From the NCBI GenBank assembly GCA_942491465.1, contig CALOBA010000001.1, positions 1 through 36,965 on the forward strand: 36,965 bases of DNA, in the 5' to 3' direction. Both the position numbers and the translations under genes were made by a program. This DNA comes from CALOBA01 sp942491465 (GTDB taxonomy: Bacteria > Pseudomonadota > Gammaproteobacteria > Chromatiales > Chromatiaceae). A model generated the notes under the pieces. It made no database searches. It was given only the letters and a program-made list of their open reading frames with translations, and was not told the DNA's origin. Below, piece by piece: positions 26,576-34,724 of the stretch (its first letter is position 1; every line of letters begins with the position of its first letter).

Positions 26576-26608
26576 CAGAACACCTGACCTTCGAGAGAGA
26601 AAACGACC

Positions 26609-27778
26609 ATGGCAGAGACCGACCTGCAGACCCTGATCCCCGAGATCACCAAGGCCCTGCCCGGCACCGACATCGTCGCGCTGGCCGATGCCCCGCCGAC
26701 GGAGCAGACGCAGATCAAGGGCCTGCTCGCCGAGCTGGACCTGACCGACAGCGCCTCGGTGATGCACTTTGGCGCCAAGGCCCAACAGCAGCTGACCGCC
26801 GTTTCCGACCAGATGCTGGAGGGCGTGCGCAACAAGGACACCGGCCCCGCCGGCGAGTCGCTGACCAAGATGGTCGCGACGCTGAAGGGCTTCGATGTGG
26901 ATGAGCTGGACCCGAACGCCAAGCCGGGCTTTTTCACCCGCATGTTCAACAAGACCAAGCCCATCGTCCGCTTCATCGAAGAGTACGAGGACGTCCGCGA
27001 CCAGATCGAGGCCATCAGCAGCGATCTCGACCGGCACAAGACCCGGCTGCTCACCGACGTGGAGTCCCTCGACCGCCTCTACGACGCCAACCTGGACTAC
27101 TTCCGCGAGCTGGAGCACTACATCTCCGCCGGCGACGCCAAGCTTGCGGAACTCGACGCGGAGACCATCCCGGCCATGGCCGCGCGGGTCGAGGCCGAGG
27201 CCGACATGGTCCAGGCCCAGAACCTGCGCGATCTGCGCACCGCCCGCGATGATCTGGAGCGGCGCATCCACGACCTACGCCTGACCCGCCAGGTGACCAT
27301 GCAGGCCCTGCCCAGCATCCGCCTGGTGCAGGAGAACGACAAGGGGCTGATCAACAAGATCAACTCCACGCTGGTCAACACCGTGCCCCTGTGGCGCCAA
27401 CAGCTCGCCCAGGCGGTGACCATCTACCGCTCCAGCCAGGCCGCCGATACCGTGCGCGCCGCCACGGATCTGACCAACGAGCTGCTGCGCGCCAACGCCG
27501 CCAACCTCAAGCAGGCCAACGCCGATGCGCGGCGCCAGATCGAGCGCGGCGTGTTCGACATCGAGACGGTCAAGGAGGCCAACCGCACGCTGATCGAGAC
27601 CATCGAGGAGAGCCTGGCCATCGCCGACGAGGGCAAGCGCGCCCGCGCCGCCGCCAACGTCGAGTTGGTGCAGATGGAGACGGATCTGCGCAAGACCCTG
27701 GCCGCCTCCAGCGCGCCGAAGCGCGAGCCGGCGTCGGCGGATGAGGCCGCGGCGGCGCCGGGCAGCGGCGGTCGCTAA
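26609..27778 (+). CDS. TelA-family (toxic anion resistance) protein
   Basis: The 389-residue soluble protein belongs to the TelA family, named for plasmid-borne tellurite resistance; chromosomal members are linked to cell-envelope and antimicrobial tolerance, with unknown biochemistry. It shows a short N-terminal acidic part, the GFFTRMFNKTKPIVRFIEEYEDV segment near residue 110-130 that leads into long helices, the RQVTMQALPSIRLVQENDKGLI region near 230-250, and TVPLWRQQLAQAVTIYRS, all characteristic. No membrane segment or signal peptide. A GAGAGA site precedes the ATG. It follows the XpaC-like gene and is probably co-transcribed with it. Confidence 0.88.
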   Translation: MAETDLQTLIPEITKALPGTDIVALADAPPTEQTQIKGLLAELDLTDSASVMHFGAKAQQQLTAVSDQMLEGVRNKDTGPAGESLTKMVATLKGFDVDELDPNAKPGFFTRMFNKTKPIVRFIEEYEDVRDQIEAISSDLDRHKTRLLTDVESLDRLYDANLDYFRELEHYISAGDAKLAELDAETIPAMAARVEAEADMVQAQNLRDLRTARDDLERRIHDLRLTRQVTMQALPSIRLVQENDKGLINKINSTLVNTVPLWRQQLAQAVTIYRSSQAADTVRAATDLTNELLRANAANLKQANADARRQIERGVFDIETVKEANRTLIETIEESLAIADEGKRARAAANVELVQMETDLRKTLAASSAPKREPASADEAAAAPGSGGR

Positions 27779-27905
27779 GGCGCGGCGGCGCCCCTCGGCC
27801 GCCATCCCGGCATCCGTCATCAACCGGCCCTCGGGCGGTCTCTGGTATCCTAATGTCGCCAATATCCATTGAAAAATAAGCAGAAACTAATGAAGACCTG
27901 CGACT

Positions 27906-29162
27906 ATGGCGACACTAGAGGACGCACCCAAACGCCACGCCCACCGCCTGCGGCGTGCCCTACTGTTTTACCTTGCCGTCGTGATCGGCGGCACCGGTCT
28001 GGCCCTGATCCAGGTGCGGGGGGTCTTGACCCAGGAGATCGACCAGCGGCTGCTGGCGGCGGCGGTGGCGGTGCCGTCCATGCTGGCCCCGGACTTTCAC
28101 GACCGCGCGATTGCCGCCGGTGCCGTCTCGGCACCGGAGGACCGGGCGAACATCGCGGCGCTGACGCGCTACGCCCATGCCGCCGGCCTGAGCTTTGTCT
28201 ACAGCCTCATCCTGCACGAGGGTCGACCGCGGCTGACCGCCAGCAGCGCAACCCTGGACGAACTTGCCGCCGGTGATGAGGTCAGCTACTTCGCGCCGTT
28301 CGACGAGATCGCCGACGACTTCAAGGACCGGAGACCGGACCAGGCACCGCGCTTCCTGACCCACACCGACCGCTGGGGCAGCTTCCGGGTCGCGCTGGTG
28401 CCGCGCGTCAGCCCCCGCGGCCGCCCCTATGTGGTGGCCGCCGAACTCCGACTCGCCGAGTTGCGGCCGATGCTGCTCGGCTGCATGGTCCGCCTGTTGC
28501 TGTTCGCCACCGTCCTGCTGCTGGCCTCGCTGCCGATGGTGCATGCGCTGACCAGCGCCGTGCGCCGGTCGAATCAGCAGTTGGAGCAACGCGTCGCCGA
28601 ACGCACCCGCGAGCTGCGGCGCATCGCCACCACCGACGAACTGACCGGCGTCGCCAACCGCAAGGAGCTGCTTGCCCAGCTCGACCACGAGCTGGCCCTG
28701 GGCCGGCGCCATCACATCGACGGCACCCTGATGATGCTCGACGTGGACCACTTCAAGGCCGTCAACGACCGCTACGGGCACCCGGGCGGCGACCGGGTGC
28801 TGATGGCGCTGGCCGATTGCGTCCGGGGGCGCCTGCGCATCAGCGATCGTTTCGGGCGCCTCGGCGGCGAGGAGTTTGCGATCGTCCTGACCCATAGCGG
28901 GCTGCTCGACGCCGGGCAGGTCGCGGAGCAGATCCGGGCCGACCTCCAGGCCATGGGCGTGCCCCTGCGCGATGGGCGCGAGGTGCGCATCACCGTCAGC
29001 ATCGGCATCGTCGCCTTCAGCGAATGCGCCTGGGAACGCGAGCACCTGATCCACGTCGGCGACGAGCGGCTTTACCGCGCCAAGGACCTCGGGCGCAACC
29101 AGGTCGTCTGCAATGACAGCTCCCACCCCGACCGGCCCGACTCCGCGGAGATTGCGGATTAG
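27906..29162 (+). CDS. membrane diguanylate cyclase (GGDEF)
   Basis: The 418-residue protein has a first membrane helix (about 18-38), a periplasmic sensor part (about 40-185) of no family I recognise, a second helix (about 191-213), a short coiled linker (QQLEQRVAERTRELRR), and a C-terminal GGDEF domain. The catalytic motif is GGEEF (residues 320-324), the active form, and RISD (311-314) sits five residues before it, the spacing of the c-di-GMP inhibitory I-site. TDELTGVANR opens the domain. It should make c-di-GMP in response to an outside signal and be feedback-inhibited. Its stop lies 3 bases before the Zur-type palindrome. Confidence 0.93.
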   Translation: MATLEDAPKRHAHRLRRALLFYLAVVIGGTGLALIQVRGVLTQEIDQRLLAAAVAVPSMLAPDFHDRAIAAGAVSAPEDRANIAALTRYAHAAGLSFVYSLILHEGRPRLTASSATLDELAAGDEVSYFAPFDEIADDFKDRRPDQAPRFLTHTDRWGSFRVALVPRVSPRGRPYVVAAELRLAELRPMLLGCMVRLLLFATVLLLASLPMVHALTSAVRRSNQQLEQRVAERTRELRRIATTDELTGVANRKELLAQLDHELALGRRHHIDGTLMMLDVDHFKAVNDRYGHPGGDRVLMALADCVRGRLRISDRFGRLGGEEFAIVLTHSGLLDAGQVAEQIRADLQAMGVPLRDGREVRITVSIGIVAFSECAWEREHLIHVGDERLYRAKDLGRNQVVCNDSSHPDRPDSAEIAD

Positions 29163-29165
29163 TAC

Positions 29166-29178
29166 GTTATGACATAAC
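29166..29178. promoter_or_regulatory. predicted Zur box
   Basis: GTTATGACATAAC is a perfect 13-base palindrome and matches the core of gammaproteobacterial Zur operators (GTTATAnTATAAC) at all but the two central flanking positions. It lies 48 bases before the small His/Cys protein gene that leads the zinc-transport genes, in the position of a promoter. Zur with zinc would repress; zinc starvation would induce. Confidence 0.75.
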
Positions 29179-29226
29179 ATTCGCGGTCCCCCCGCCCACC
29201 CACATCGGCGATTTTGCCGCCTGCGC

Positions 29227-29565
29227 ATGTCTCACCCCTCGGCCAGTACCGCCGCAGCCTTGAAGCGATCTGTCCGCCAGCGTGGGTGGGTATGGGCGCT
29301 TTCGGTGGCGTTGCTCCTGACCCAGCTGCTGCTGGCGCTGCACCAACTGGGGCACCTGGCGGAGGCCGATCACGATGACGGCGCCGTCTGCGAGCTGTGC
29401 ACCATCGCCGCCTCCATCCACGCGGTACTGCCGCCGCAGCCGCCGGCCGCCGTCGCCGCGCCGGTCCTGGTCGCGGAGGCCATGCCCGTTCCGGTACCCG
29501 CGTCGCGCACCCACGCTCGCCCGCGTCAGCGCGCCCCGCCCCCGGGTCTCCGCCGTCTGTCCTGA
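29227..29565 (+). CDS. small His/Cys membrane protein, DUF2946-like
   Basis: The 112-residue protein has one hydrophobic segment (WVWALSVALLLTQLLLALHQLGH), then a cluster of likely metal ligands: HQLGHLAEADHDDG, CELC and SIHAVLP. This H-x3-H plus CxxC arrangement after a single helix resembles DUF2946 proteins, which accompany metal-uptake genes. The C-terminal part is Pro/Ala/Val and then Arg-rich, with no clear structure. It is the first gene after the Zur-type site and is followed 109 bases later by the outer-membrane protein. A role in zinc handling at the inner membrane is inferred from ligands and context. Confidence 0.6.
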   Translation: MSHPSASTAAALKRSVRQRGWVWALSVALLLTQLLLALHQLGHLAEADHDDGAVCELCTIAASIHAVLPPQPPAAVAAPVLVAEAMPVPVPASRTHARPRQRAPPPGLRRLS

Positions 29566-29674
29566 TCCCGGCAAGCCGCCCCCGACCCGCGTCGGGGGCC
29601 GCCGGCATCCGTTAAACCTCGGAAATAGCGCTCAACCGCGCTTTCCCGACTCCCACCGACCGGAGACCCAGATC

Positions 29675-31294
29675 ATGTCCACCGTTTCACCGCGGGGCGC
29701 CGGCGTGGCCGCCCTGCTGCTTGCCGGCGCCATACCGAACATCGCCAGCGCCGCCGGCGATGCCGATATCGCCGTGCTGCGCGCCGAACTCGATCAGATG
29801 AAGGCCCAGTACGAGTCGCGCATCCAGGCCCTGGAGGCGCGGCTGGTCGCCGCCGAGCAGGCCGCGCAGCGGGCCGAATCCGCCGCCACCCGGCCGCCGG
29901 CCCCGCCGCGCGAGACCGCATCCCTGCCCATGAGCGCACCCAACGCCGCCGCCCCGACCACCGACGCCGGCGGCTCCGGCGCCTTTGCCGCCCTGACCTC
30001 GGGCAGCGCCTTCAATCCGCAGATCTCGGTCATCCTCGACGGCAACTACTATCAGGACGACATCGACGGCGAGGGCGCCACGCTGGTGGGCGAGGCCTAT
30101 CAGCCGGGCATCGGCCTGGATGCCCACGACCACGGCGACGAGGGCGCCGATCACGGCCACGCCCACGGCGCGGCCAGCAACGGCTTCAACTTCCGCGAGG
30201 CGGAGCTGAGCTTCTCGGCCACCGTCGATCCATACTTCGATGCCGCAACCTACATCTCGATCGATGGGGACGGCAACGTCACGCTGGAGGAGGCCTATTT
30301 CGAGACCCGCGCGCTGCCCTACGGGCTCAAGGTCAAGGGCGGGCGGTTCCTCAGCGGCTTCGGCTACATCAACCGCCAGCACCCCCACGCCTGGGACTTT
30401 GTGGACCAGAACCTGGCGTACCTGAATCTGCTCGGCTTCCACGGGCTGGGCGGCGACGGCCTGCAGCTGACCTGGCTGCCGGACTTGCCGGTCTACACGC
30501 TGCTCGGCGTGGAGGCCTACCAGGGCGACCAGGAGGTCTTCGGCAACACCCTCAGCGATACGGAACAGGCGGCGCTGAACCTGGGCGATACCCGCGACGG
30601 ACCGCGGCTGTTCGCCGCCTATGCGCGGATCGCGCCGGACCTGGGTCCGCAGCATGCGCTGCAGTTCGGGCTGTCCTACGCCCACAGCATCCAGCACCAG
30701 CTGGCGCAGACGCACACCCACGAGGTCGAGGTCGATGAGGGGCATGACCACGACGCCGAGGATGCGCACGACCAGGCCGAGGTGCATGTGCACGACGGCG
30801 TCACCGAAGAGCTGCATACCACCGGCCTCGCCGGCGACGCCGACCTCTGGGGCATCGACCTGGTCTACAAGTACGATGGGGCCGGACCCCATGGTCAGGG
30901 GGACTTCAAACTCCAGGCCGAGTACCTGCGCTCGATCAAGGACCTCAGCGTCCGCTCCAGCGCCCACCCGGAGCGGCTCGGCGGCCGCCAGACCTTCACC
31001 ACCGACGGTCTCTACGCCCAGGCCCTGTACGGCTTCGCGCCCAAGTGGCGGGCCGGACTGCGCTACGACGTCCTCGGCCTGACCAACAAGGTCACGGGCG
31101 TGCGCAGCGACAGCTTCGGCTCCTCGGACCGCTGGACGCTGGACCTGACCTGGAGCCTGTCGGAATTCTCCAAGCTGCGCGCCCAGTACGCCTACAACGA
31201 CATCCTCTCGGCACCCGGGGAGCGCGAGCAGTTCGACGCCTTCTATCTGCAGTTCCTGATGACCATGGGCAGCCATGGGGCGCATGCCTTTTAA
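29675..31294 (+). CDS. histidine-rich outer-membrane protein of a zinc-uptake locus
   Basis: The 539-residue protein starts at ATG 29675 (GGAGA eight bases earlier). It has a signal peptide (about 1-25), a short coiled coil (VLRAELDQMKAQYESRIQAL), a Pro/Ala linker, and then a probable beta-barrel of alternating strands opening PQISVILDGNYYQDD and ending with Phe (HGAHAF). Two loops are packed with His, Asp and Glu: about residues 149-165 (DAHDHGDEGADHGHAHG) and 348-386. It lacks an obvious TonB plug. Similar proteins are annotated as zinc-regulated outer-membrane receptors next to Znu genes. Here it likely captures or admits zinc; the exact mechanism is unknown. Confidence 0.8.
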   Translation: MSTVSPRGAGVAALLLAGAIPNIASAAGDADIAVLRAELDQMKAQYESRIQALEARLVAAEQAAQRAESAATRPPAPPRETASLPMSAPNAAAPTTDAGGSGAFAALTSGSAFNPQISVILDGNYYQDDIDGEGATLVGEAYQPGIGLDAHDHGDEGADHGHAHGAASNGFNFREAELSFSATVDPYFDAATYISIDGDGNVTLEEAYFETRALPYGLKVKGGRFLSGFGYINRQHPHAWDFVDQNLAYLNLLGFHGLGGDGLQLTWLPDLPVYTLLGVEAYQGDQEVFGNTLSDTEQAALNLGDTRDGPRLFAAYARIAPDLGPQHALQFGLSYAHSIQHQLAQTHTHEVEVDEGHDHDAEDAHDQAEVHVHDGVTEELHTTGLAGDADLWGIDLVYKYDGAGPHGQGDFKLQAEYLRSIKDLSVRSSAHPERLGGRQTFTTDGLYAQALYGFAPKWRAGLRYDVLGLTNKVTGVRSDSFGSSDRWTLDLTWSLSEFSKLRAQYAYNDILSAPGEREQFDAFYLQFLMTMGSHGAHAF

Positions 31295-31324
31295 TGCATT
31301 GAACACAAACGGAGCATCGATGCC

Positions 31325-32203
31325 ATGAACAGACTTCCAATCCTGCTGCTCGGCCTGCTTACGGCCTTGCCCGCCGCGGCGCTGGACATCGTCGCCACCA
31401 GCACGAGCATGGGCGCGATGGTGCGCACCATCGCGCCGGGCGCCGAGCTGACGGTACTGACGGCGCCGAATCGCGACCTGCATACCCTGCAGGCCAAGCC
31501 GAGCATGATCCGCGCCCTGCGCGGTGCCGACCTGGTGGTGGCCATCGGTGCCGAGCTGGAGGTCGGCTGGCTGCCGGCGGCCATCGGCAGCGCCGCCAAC
31601 CCGGCAATCCGCCCCGGTCAGGCGGGCTATTTCGAGGCCGCAGCCCAGGTCCCGCTGCTCGACGTGGGCGGCCCGGCGGATCGCGCCCTCGGCGACGTGC
31701 ACCCGGTGGGCAACCCGCACCTGGACTTGGACCCGGTGCGCATGGCCCAGGTCGGCGCGGCGCTGGCGGGCCGACTCGGGCAGCTCGACCCCGGCGCTGC
31801 GGGACGCTACCGCGCCAATGCCGCCGCCTTCGCTGCCGAGGTGGATGCACGCAACAAGGCCTGGCGGCAGCGTCTCGCCGCTGCCCCCGGCGTTGTGCTC
31901 TATCACCGCGATGGGATCTATCTGCTCGACCGCTTCGGCGTGCCGCTGATCGGCACCATCGAGCCGGTGCCCGGCGTGGCGCCCACCGGGCGTCAGCTCA
32001 AGGCACTGGCGGGCAAGCTGCGCGGTCGCACCGGGGTCATCATCCGTGCCCCCTACCAGTCGCCGCGGCCACCCCAGCGCCTGGCCAAGCAGACCGGCTG
32101 GACGGTGGTGGTGCTGCCGTTGCAGCCACCCGCCGACGCCGACGGCGATGGCTACCTGCGCCACATCGATCGCTGGGTCGAGGCGATCGCCGATGCCGGC
32201 TAG
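31325..32203 (+). CDS. znuA: zinc ABC transporter substrate-binding protein
   Basis: The 292-residue periplasmic protein of the cluster A-I (ZnuA/TroA) family has a signal peptide (about 1-19) and the three expected metal-ligand histidines: His53 in RDLHTLQAKPS, His132 in GNPHLDLDP and His194 in VLYHRDGIYLLDRFG. Acidic residues near 271-275 (DADGD) may complete the site. It lacks the long His/Asp-rich loop of E. coli ZnuA. ATG at 31325 follows the outer-membrane protein by 30 bases, and its end overlaps znuC by 11 bases, so translation is coupled. Confidence 0.88.
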   Translation: MNRLPILLLGLLTALPAAALDIVATSTSMGAMVRTIAPGAELTVLTAPNRDLHTLQAKPSMIRALRGADLVVAIGAELEVGWLPAAIGSAANPAIRPGQAGYFEAAAQVPLLDVGGPADRALGDVHPVGNPHLDLDPVRMAQVGAALAGRLGQLDPGAAGRYRANAAAFAAEVDARNKAWRQRLAAAPGVVLYHRDGIYLLDRFGVPLIGTIEPVPGVAPTGRQLKALAGKLRGRTGVIIRAPYQSPRPPQRLAKQTGWTVVVLPLQPPADADGDGYLRHIDRWVEAIADAG

Positions 32204-32807
32204 TGCCGCGGCGGCCCCCCCCGACGACGGAGCGCTGCTGCGCGTGGCCGGTCTGACCGCCGGCTGGCAGCGCCCGGTGGTCGGCCCGATGTCGCTGACC
32301 CTGGGGCGCGGCGACCTGGTAGGGCTCTGGGGCGCCAACGGCAGCGGCAAGTCGACGCTGCTTGCGGCCGTCGCCGACGGCTGCCGGGTGTTCGCCGGCC
32401 GGATCGAGCGCGCGCCGGGGCTGCGCCTCGCGCTGCAGACCCAACGGCCGGTGCGGCTGCCGCGGCTGCCGCTGACCGGCCGCGAGCTGCTGCGGGTCGC
32501 CGGCGCCCGCACCGACGCCCTGCCCGAGCGGCTGCACCCGATCCTGGGCCGACGCCTGGACCGGCTCAGCGGCGGTCAGTACCAGCTACTCTGCGTCTGC
32601 GCGGCGCTGGCGGGGGTTGCGGACCTGGTGCTGCTCGACGAGCCCACCAACAACCTCGACCCCGGCCACGAGGCCCTGCTCGCCGAGATGCTGCGGCGCA
32701 GGAGCGACCGGCGCGCCGTGCTGCTGGTCAGCCACGAGCGGGCCTTTCTCGACGCGGTCTGCCAGCGCATCATCGATGTTGGCCCGGCGGCGTCGAGCCT
32801 GCATTGA
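32193..32807 (+). CDS. znuC: zinc ABC transporter ATP-binding protein
   Basis: The 204-residue ATPase powers zinc import. It has Walker A GANGSGKST (47-55), a Q-loop (LQTQRP), the ABC signature LSGGQ (125-129), Walker B LVLLDE (145-150) with D-loop NLDPGHE, and the switch histidine in VSHE (181). It is shorter than E. coli ZnuC (251), lacking a C-terminal extension. I start at ATG 32193, inside the znuA end, because the frame upstream has no family match. znuB begins at the next base after the stop codon. Confidence 0.88.
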   Translation: MPASAAAAPPDDGALLRVAGLTAGWQRPVVGPMSLTLGRGDLVGLWGANGSGKSTLLAAVADGCRVFAGRIERAPGLRLALQTQRPVRLPRLPLTGRELLRVAGARTDALPERLHPILGRRLDRLSGGQYQLLCVCAALAGVADLVLLDEPTNNLDPGHEALLAEMLRRRSDRRAVLLVSHERAFLDAVCQRIIDVGPAASSLH

Positions 32808-33604
32808 ATGGAGCTGCTCACCGATTTGGACCCCCTGTTCCGGCTGCCGCTGGCGGTCGGCCTGCTGCTGGCGCTGGTGCTGTCGCTGCTGGGCTGCGTG
32901 CTGATGCTGCGTGAGGAATGGCTGGCGGCCTTCGGGCTCGCGCACCTGGCGGCGGCCGGCGCGCTGGCCTCGCTGGCACTCGGCCTCGGCGCGACCCTAG
33001 GCGGCCTGATCGCCGCGCTGGGCGGCGGGGCGGCCAAGTCGCTGCTCGGCGCCCGCGGCAATGCGGTCTACGCCTTCATGGTCCTCGGCGGCTGGTCGGC
33101 GCTGCTGCTGATCGCCGCCAACAGCGCCGCCGGCGATGCCCTGGGACGGGCGCTGATCGAGGGTCAGCTCTACTTCGCCGGTCCCGTGGAGCTGGCCGCG
33201 GCCCTGCTGACCGCGCTGGTGGCGCTAGTGGCATTGCCGCGCCTGCTGCCGCTGCTGTTGCGCGCCCGCCTGTTTCCGCTGCACGAGGTCGCCAACCGCC
33301 TGCCGGCCCGGCGCTGGCACCTGGGCTTCGACCTGCTCGCCGCGGGGAGCATCGCCATCGCCACCGCCAGCCTGGGGCTGATGGGCTGCTTCGCGCTGGT
33401 GCTGGTGCCGGCCTGGTGCGCTTTTCGCATCGCACCGAGCTGGCGCGCGACGCTGGTCATCGCGGCGCTGCTGGGCGGCGGCGCCTGCGTCGGCGCCTTC
33501 GCCTGGCGCTGCGGCTCGACCAGCCCTTCGGGCCGGTCCTGGTGGCGGTACTGCTGGCGGTGGCCGGCGCGGTCGGCGGCATGGCCCGGCTGTTGCGTCA
33601 GTAG
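32808..33604 (+). CDS. znuB: zinc ABC transporter permease, one frameshift near the C-terminus
   Basis: The permease has about eight hydrophobic helices from MELLTDLDPLFRLPLAVGLL onwards, matching the ABC-3 family of zinc and manganese transporters, including GCFALVLVPAWCAFRIA near the end. The frame continues past 33510 as an Arg/Trp/Ser-rich stretch to 33791, unlike a permease. One base inserted near 33500-33510 (in GCCTTCGCCTGGCG) would restore LALRLDQPFGPVLVAVLLAV to a stop at 33602-33604, a normal end. So the gene is probably about 265 residues, with one missing base. See finding. Confidence 0.82.
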
Positions 33605-33760
33605 CCGCAACGCCGAGGCGCCGCGTCTCCTTGAGTCCTATCGATTGGTGTTGACGATGACTCGGGCACGGCTACCGACGCGCAACGGAACCCGCCGGCG
33701 GGGTTACAATCCGGCGCTGTCTTCAGCAACCCTGCGCCGCCGGCGCGCCGCCCTTTCGTC

Positions 33761-34331
33761 ATGCCGATCCCCACCCACCTTCGCCTGCTGACCCTGTTGA
33801 TTCTCGGTTTGCCGTTTGCCCTGCCGGCAGGGCGGCGAACCGCTCTACTGGACCTGCAACGGCTGCCACAGGCCGAACGGCGTCAGCCACGGAGATCACA
33901 TCCCGACCATCGCGGGCCTGAATTTCCGCTACTTCTACGCCACGATGCAGGCGTTTCGCAGAGACCTGCGCGAGGGCTAGGTGATGGAGCGACTCGCCAA
34001 GGGCTACAAATCCGGACAGCTCCAGCGGCTCGCCCTGCACTTCCGGGACGCAGCCTTGGGCCGGCAACCCGGGGAGAATGATCTCGAGACACGCGCGGCG
34101 CGGGGGAGCCCTCGCCAGGGGAGTATTGCCGAGGAGTGTCACGAGCAGAACGGTCATTTCCAAGGACAAGGAGACTGCCGCTGCTGGACGGCCAGGCCTA
34201 GCGGTTATCTATTCAGACAGATGCAGGCGTATCAGGTGACCGCATGGTGCCGCAGCCGCCGCTGATGCAGGAACGCCTGGAGAAGCTCTCGCAGACCTGA
34301 TCGCCCTCAGCGCAACGCGCCAGCGGCCTGA
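33761..34331 (+). pseudogene. diheme cytochrome c (cytochrome c4/FccA-like), frameshifted
   Basis: A signal peptide (MPIPTHLRLLTLLILGLPFALPAG) starts at 33761. After a shift at a GGG run, the text reads EPLYWTCNGCHRPNGVSHG with heme motif CNGCH at 33855-33869, then IPTIAGLNFRYFYATMQAF and VMERLAKGYKSGQLQRLALHF. The order and the MERLAKGY segment recall FccA, the diheme subunit of flavocytochrome c sulfide dehydrogenase. The second half holds a damaged second heme site near 34127-34143 (TGC, extra C, GAGGAGTGTCAC: CEECH with one inserted base) and later LFRQMQAYQV and LMQERLEKLSQ. A TAG at 33978 and several shifts break it. A periplasmic electron carrier role is likely if intact. No flavin subunit gene is next to it. 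Confidence 0.7.
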
Positions 34332-34724
34332 CGGGGAGCCCGGTGACGGCGCCTCTGCTGAACCACCTACGGCAGGCGGCCTAGTGTACTGCTGTGGAAG
34401 TAGCGAGTCCGTTCGTAACCTCACCTGCCGTGCTGACCGGGTCGGCCTGGAGGCCGACACGGCCCCGAGCCGACACTCCCACCGTGGACCGCAGTGGACC
34501 AAGTAGCCGCCGAGGTTCTCCGGAGTAGTCGCCCCAGGGCGACAGGGTTTCTCCGCAGACGGCGAACGCTATCAGGACTTGCACGATGCACGAGGATGCT
34601 CATACGCAGACACAGAGACAGCGAAATCGCCAAGGCGTCCGTGTTCTTACCGCACCCCTGCGTCTTTGCGTGAGCCCTCTTGCCGAGTCCTCGCGCAGCA
34701 ATAGCAAAGCCTGGAGCCCGCGGG
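34332..34724. other. intergenic region with two palindromes
   Basis: It lies between the convergent ends of the cytochrome and peroxidase genes. It contains GTCGGCCT/AGGCCGAC (34441-34458) and GTCGCCC/GGGCGAC (34528-34543), each perfect with a 2-base centre. They may be REP-like elements or transcription terminators. Open frames here lack any family feature. Confidence 0.5.
34600..34680. repeat. CTTTGCG-type low-complexity element
   Basis: TACGCAGACACAGAGACAGC is followed by CGCCAAGGCG and then CCCTGCGTCTTTGCGTGAGC. This pattern of alternating CGCAGAC/ACAGAG and GCGTCTTTGCG is like that at 26538-26575. I recall such elements in many bacterial intergenic regions; their origin is unsettled. 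Confidence 0.4.

Noticed and set aside
27869..28276. Gene overlapping the diguanylate cyclase start
   Set aside because: Arg/Pro/Gly-rich shadow of the cyclase frame.
28863..28877. Degenerate GGDEF site
   Set aside because: GGEEF is a standard active form, and the I-site is also intact.
33605..33791. Real C-terminal domain of ZnuB
   Set aside because: Composition is unlike a permease, and the alternative frame gives a hydrophobic end with a proper stop.
34332..34724. Transposon remnant between cytochrome and peroxidase
   Set aside because: Palindromes are present but I see no transposase fragment, no long terminal inverted repeats and no target duplication.
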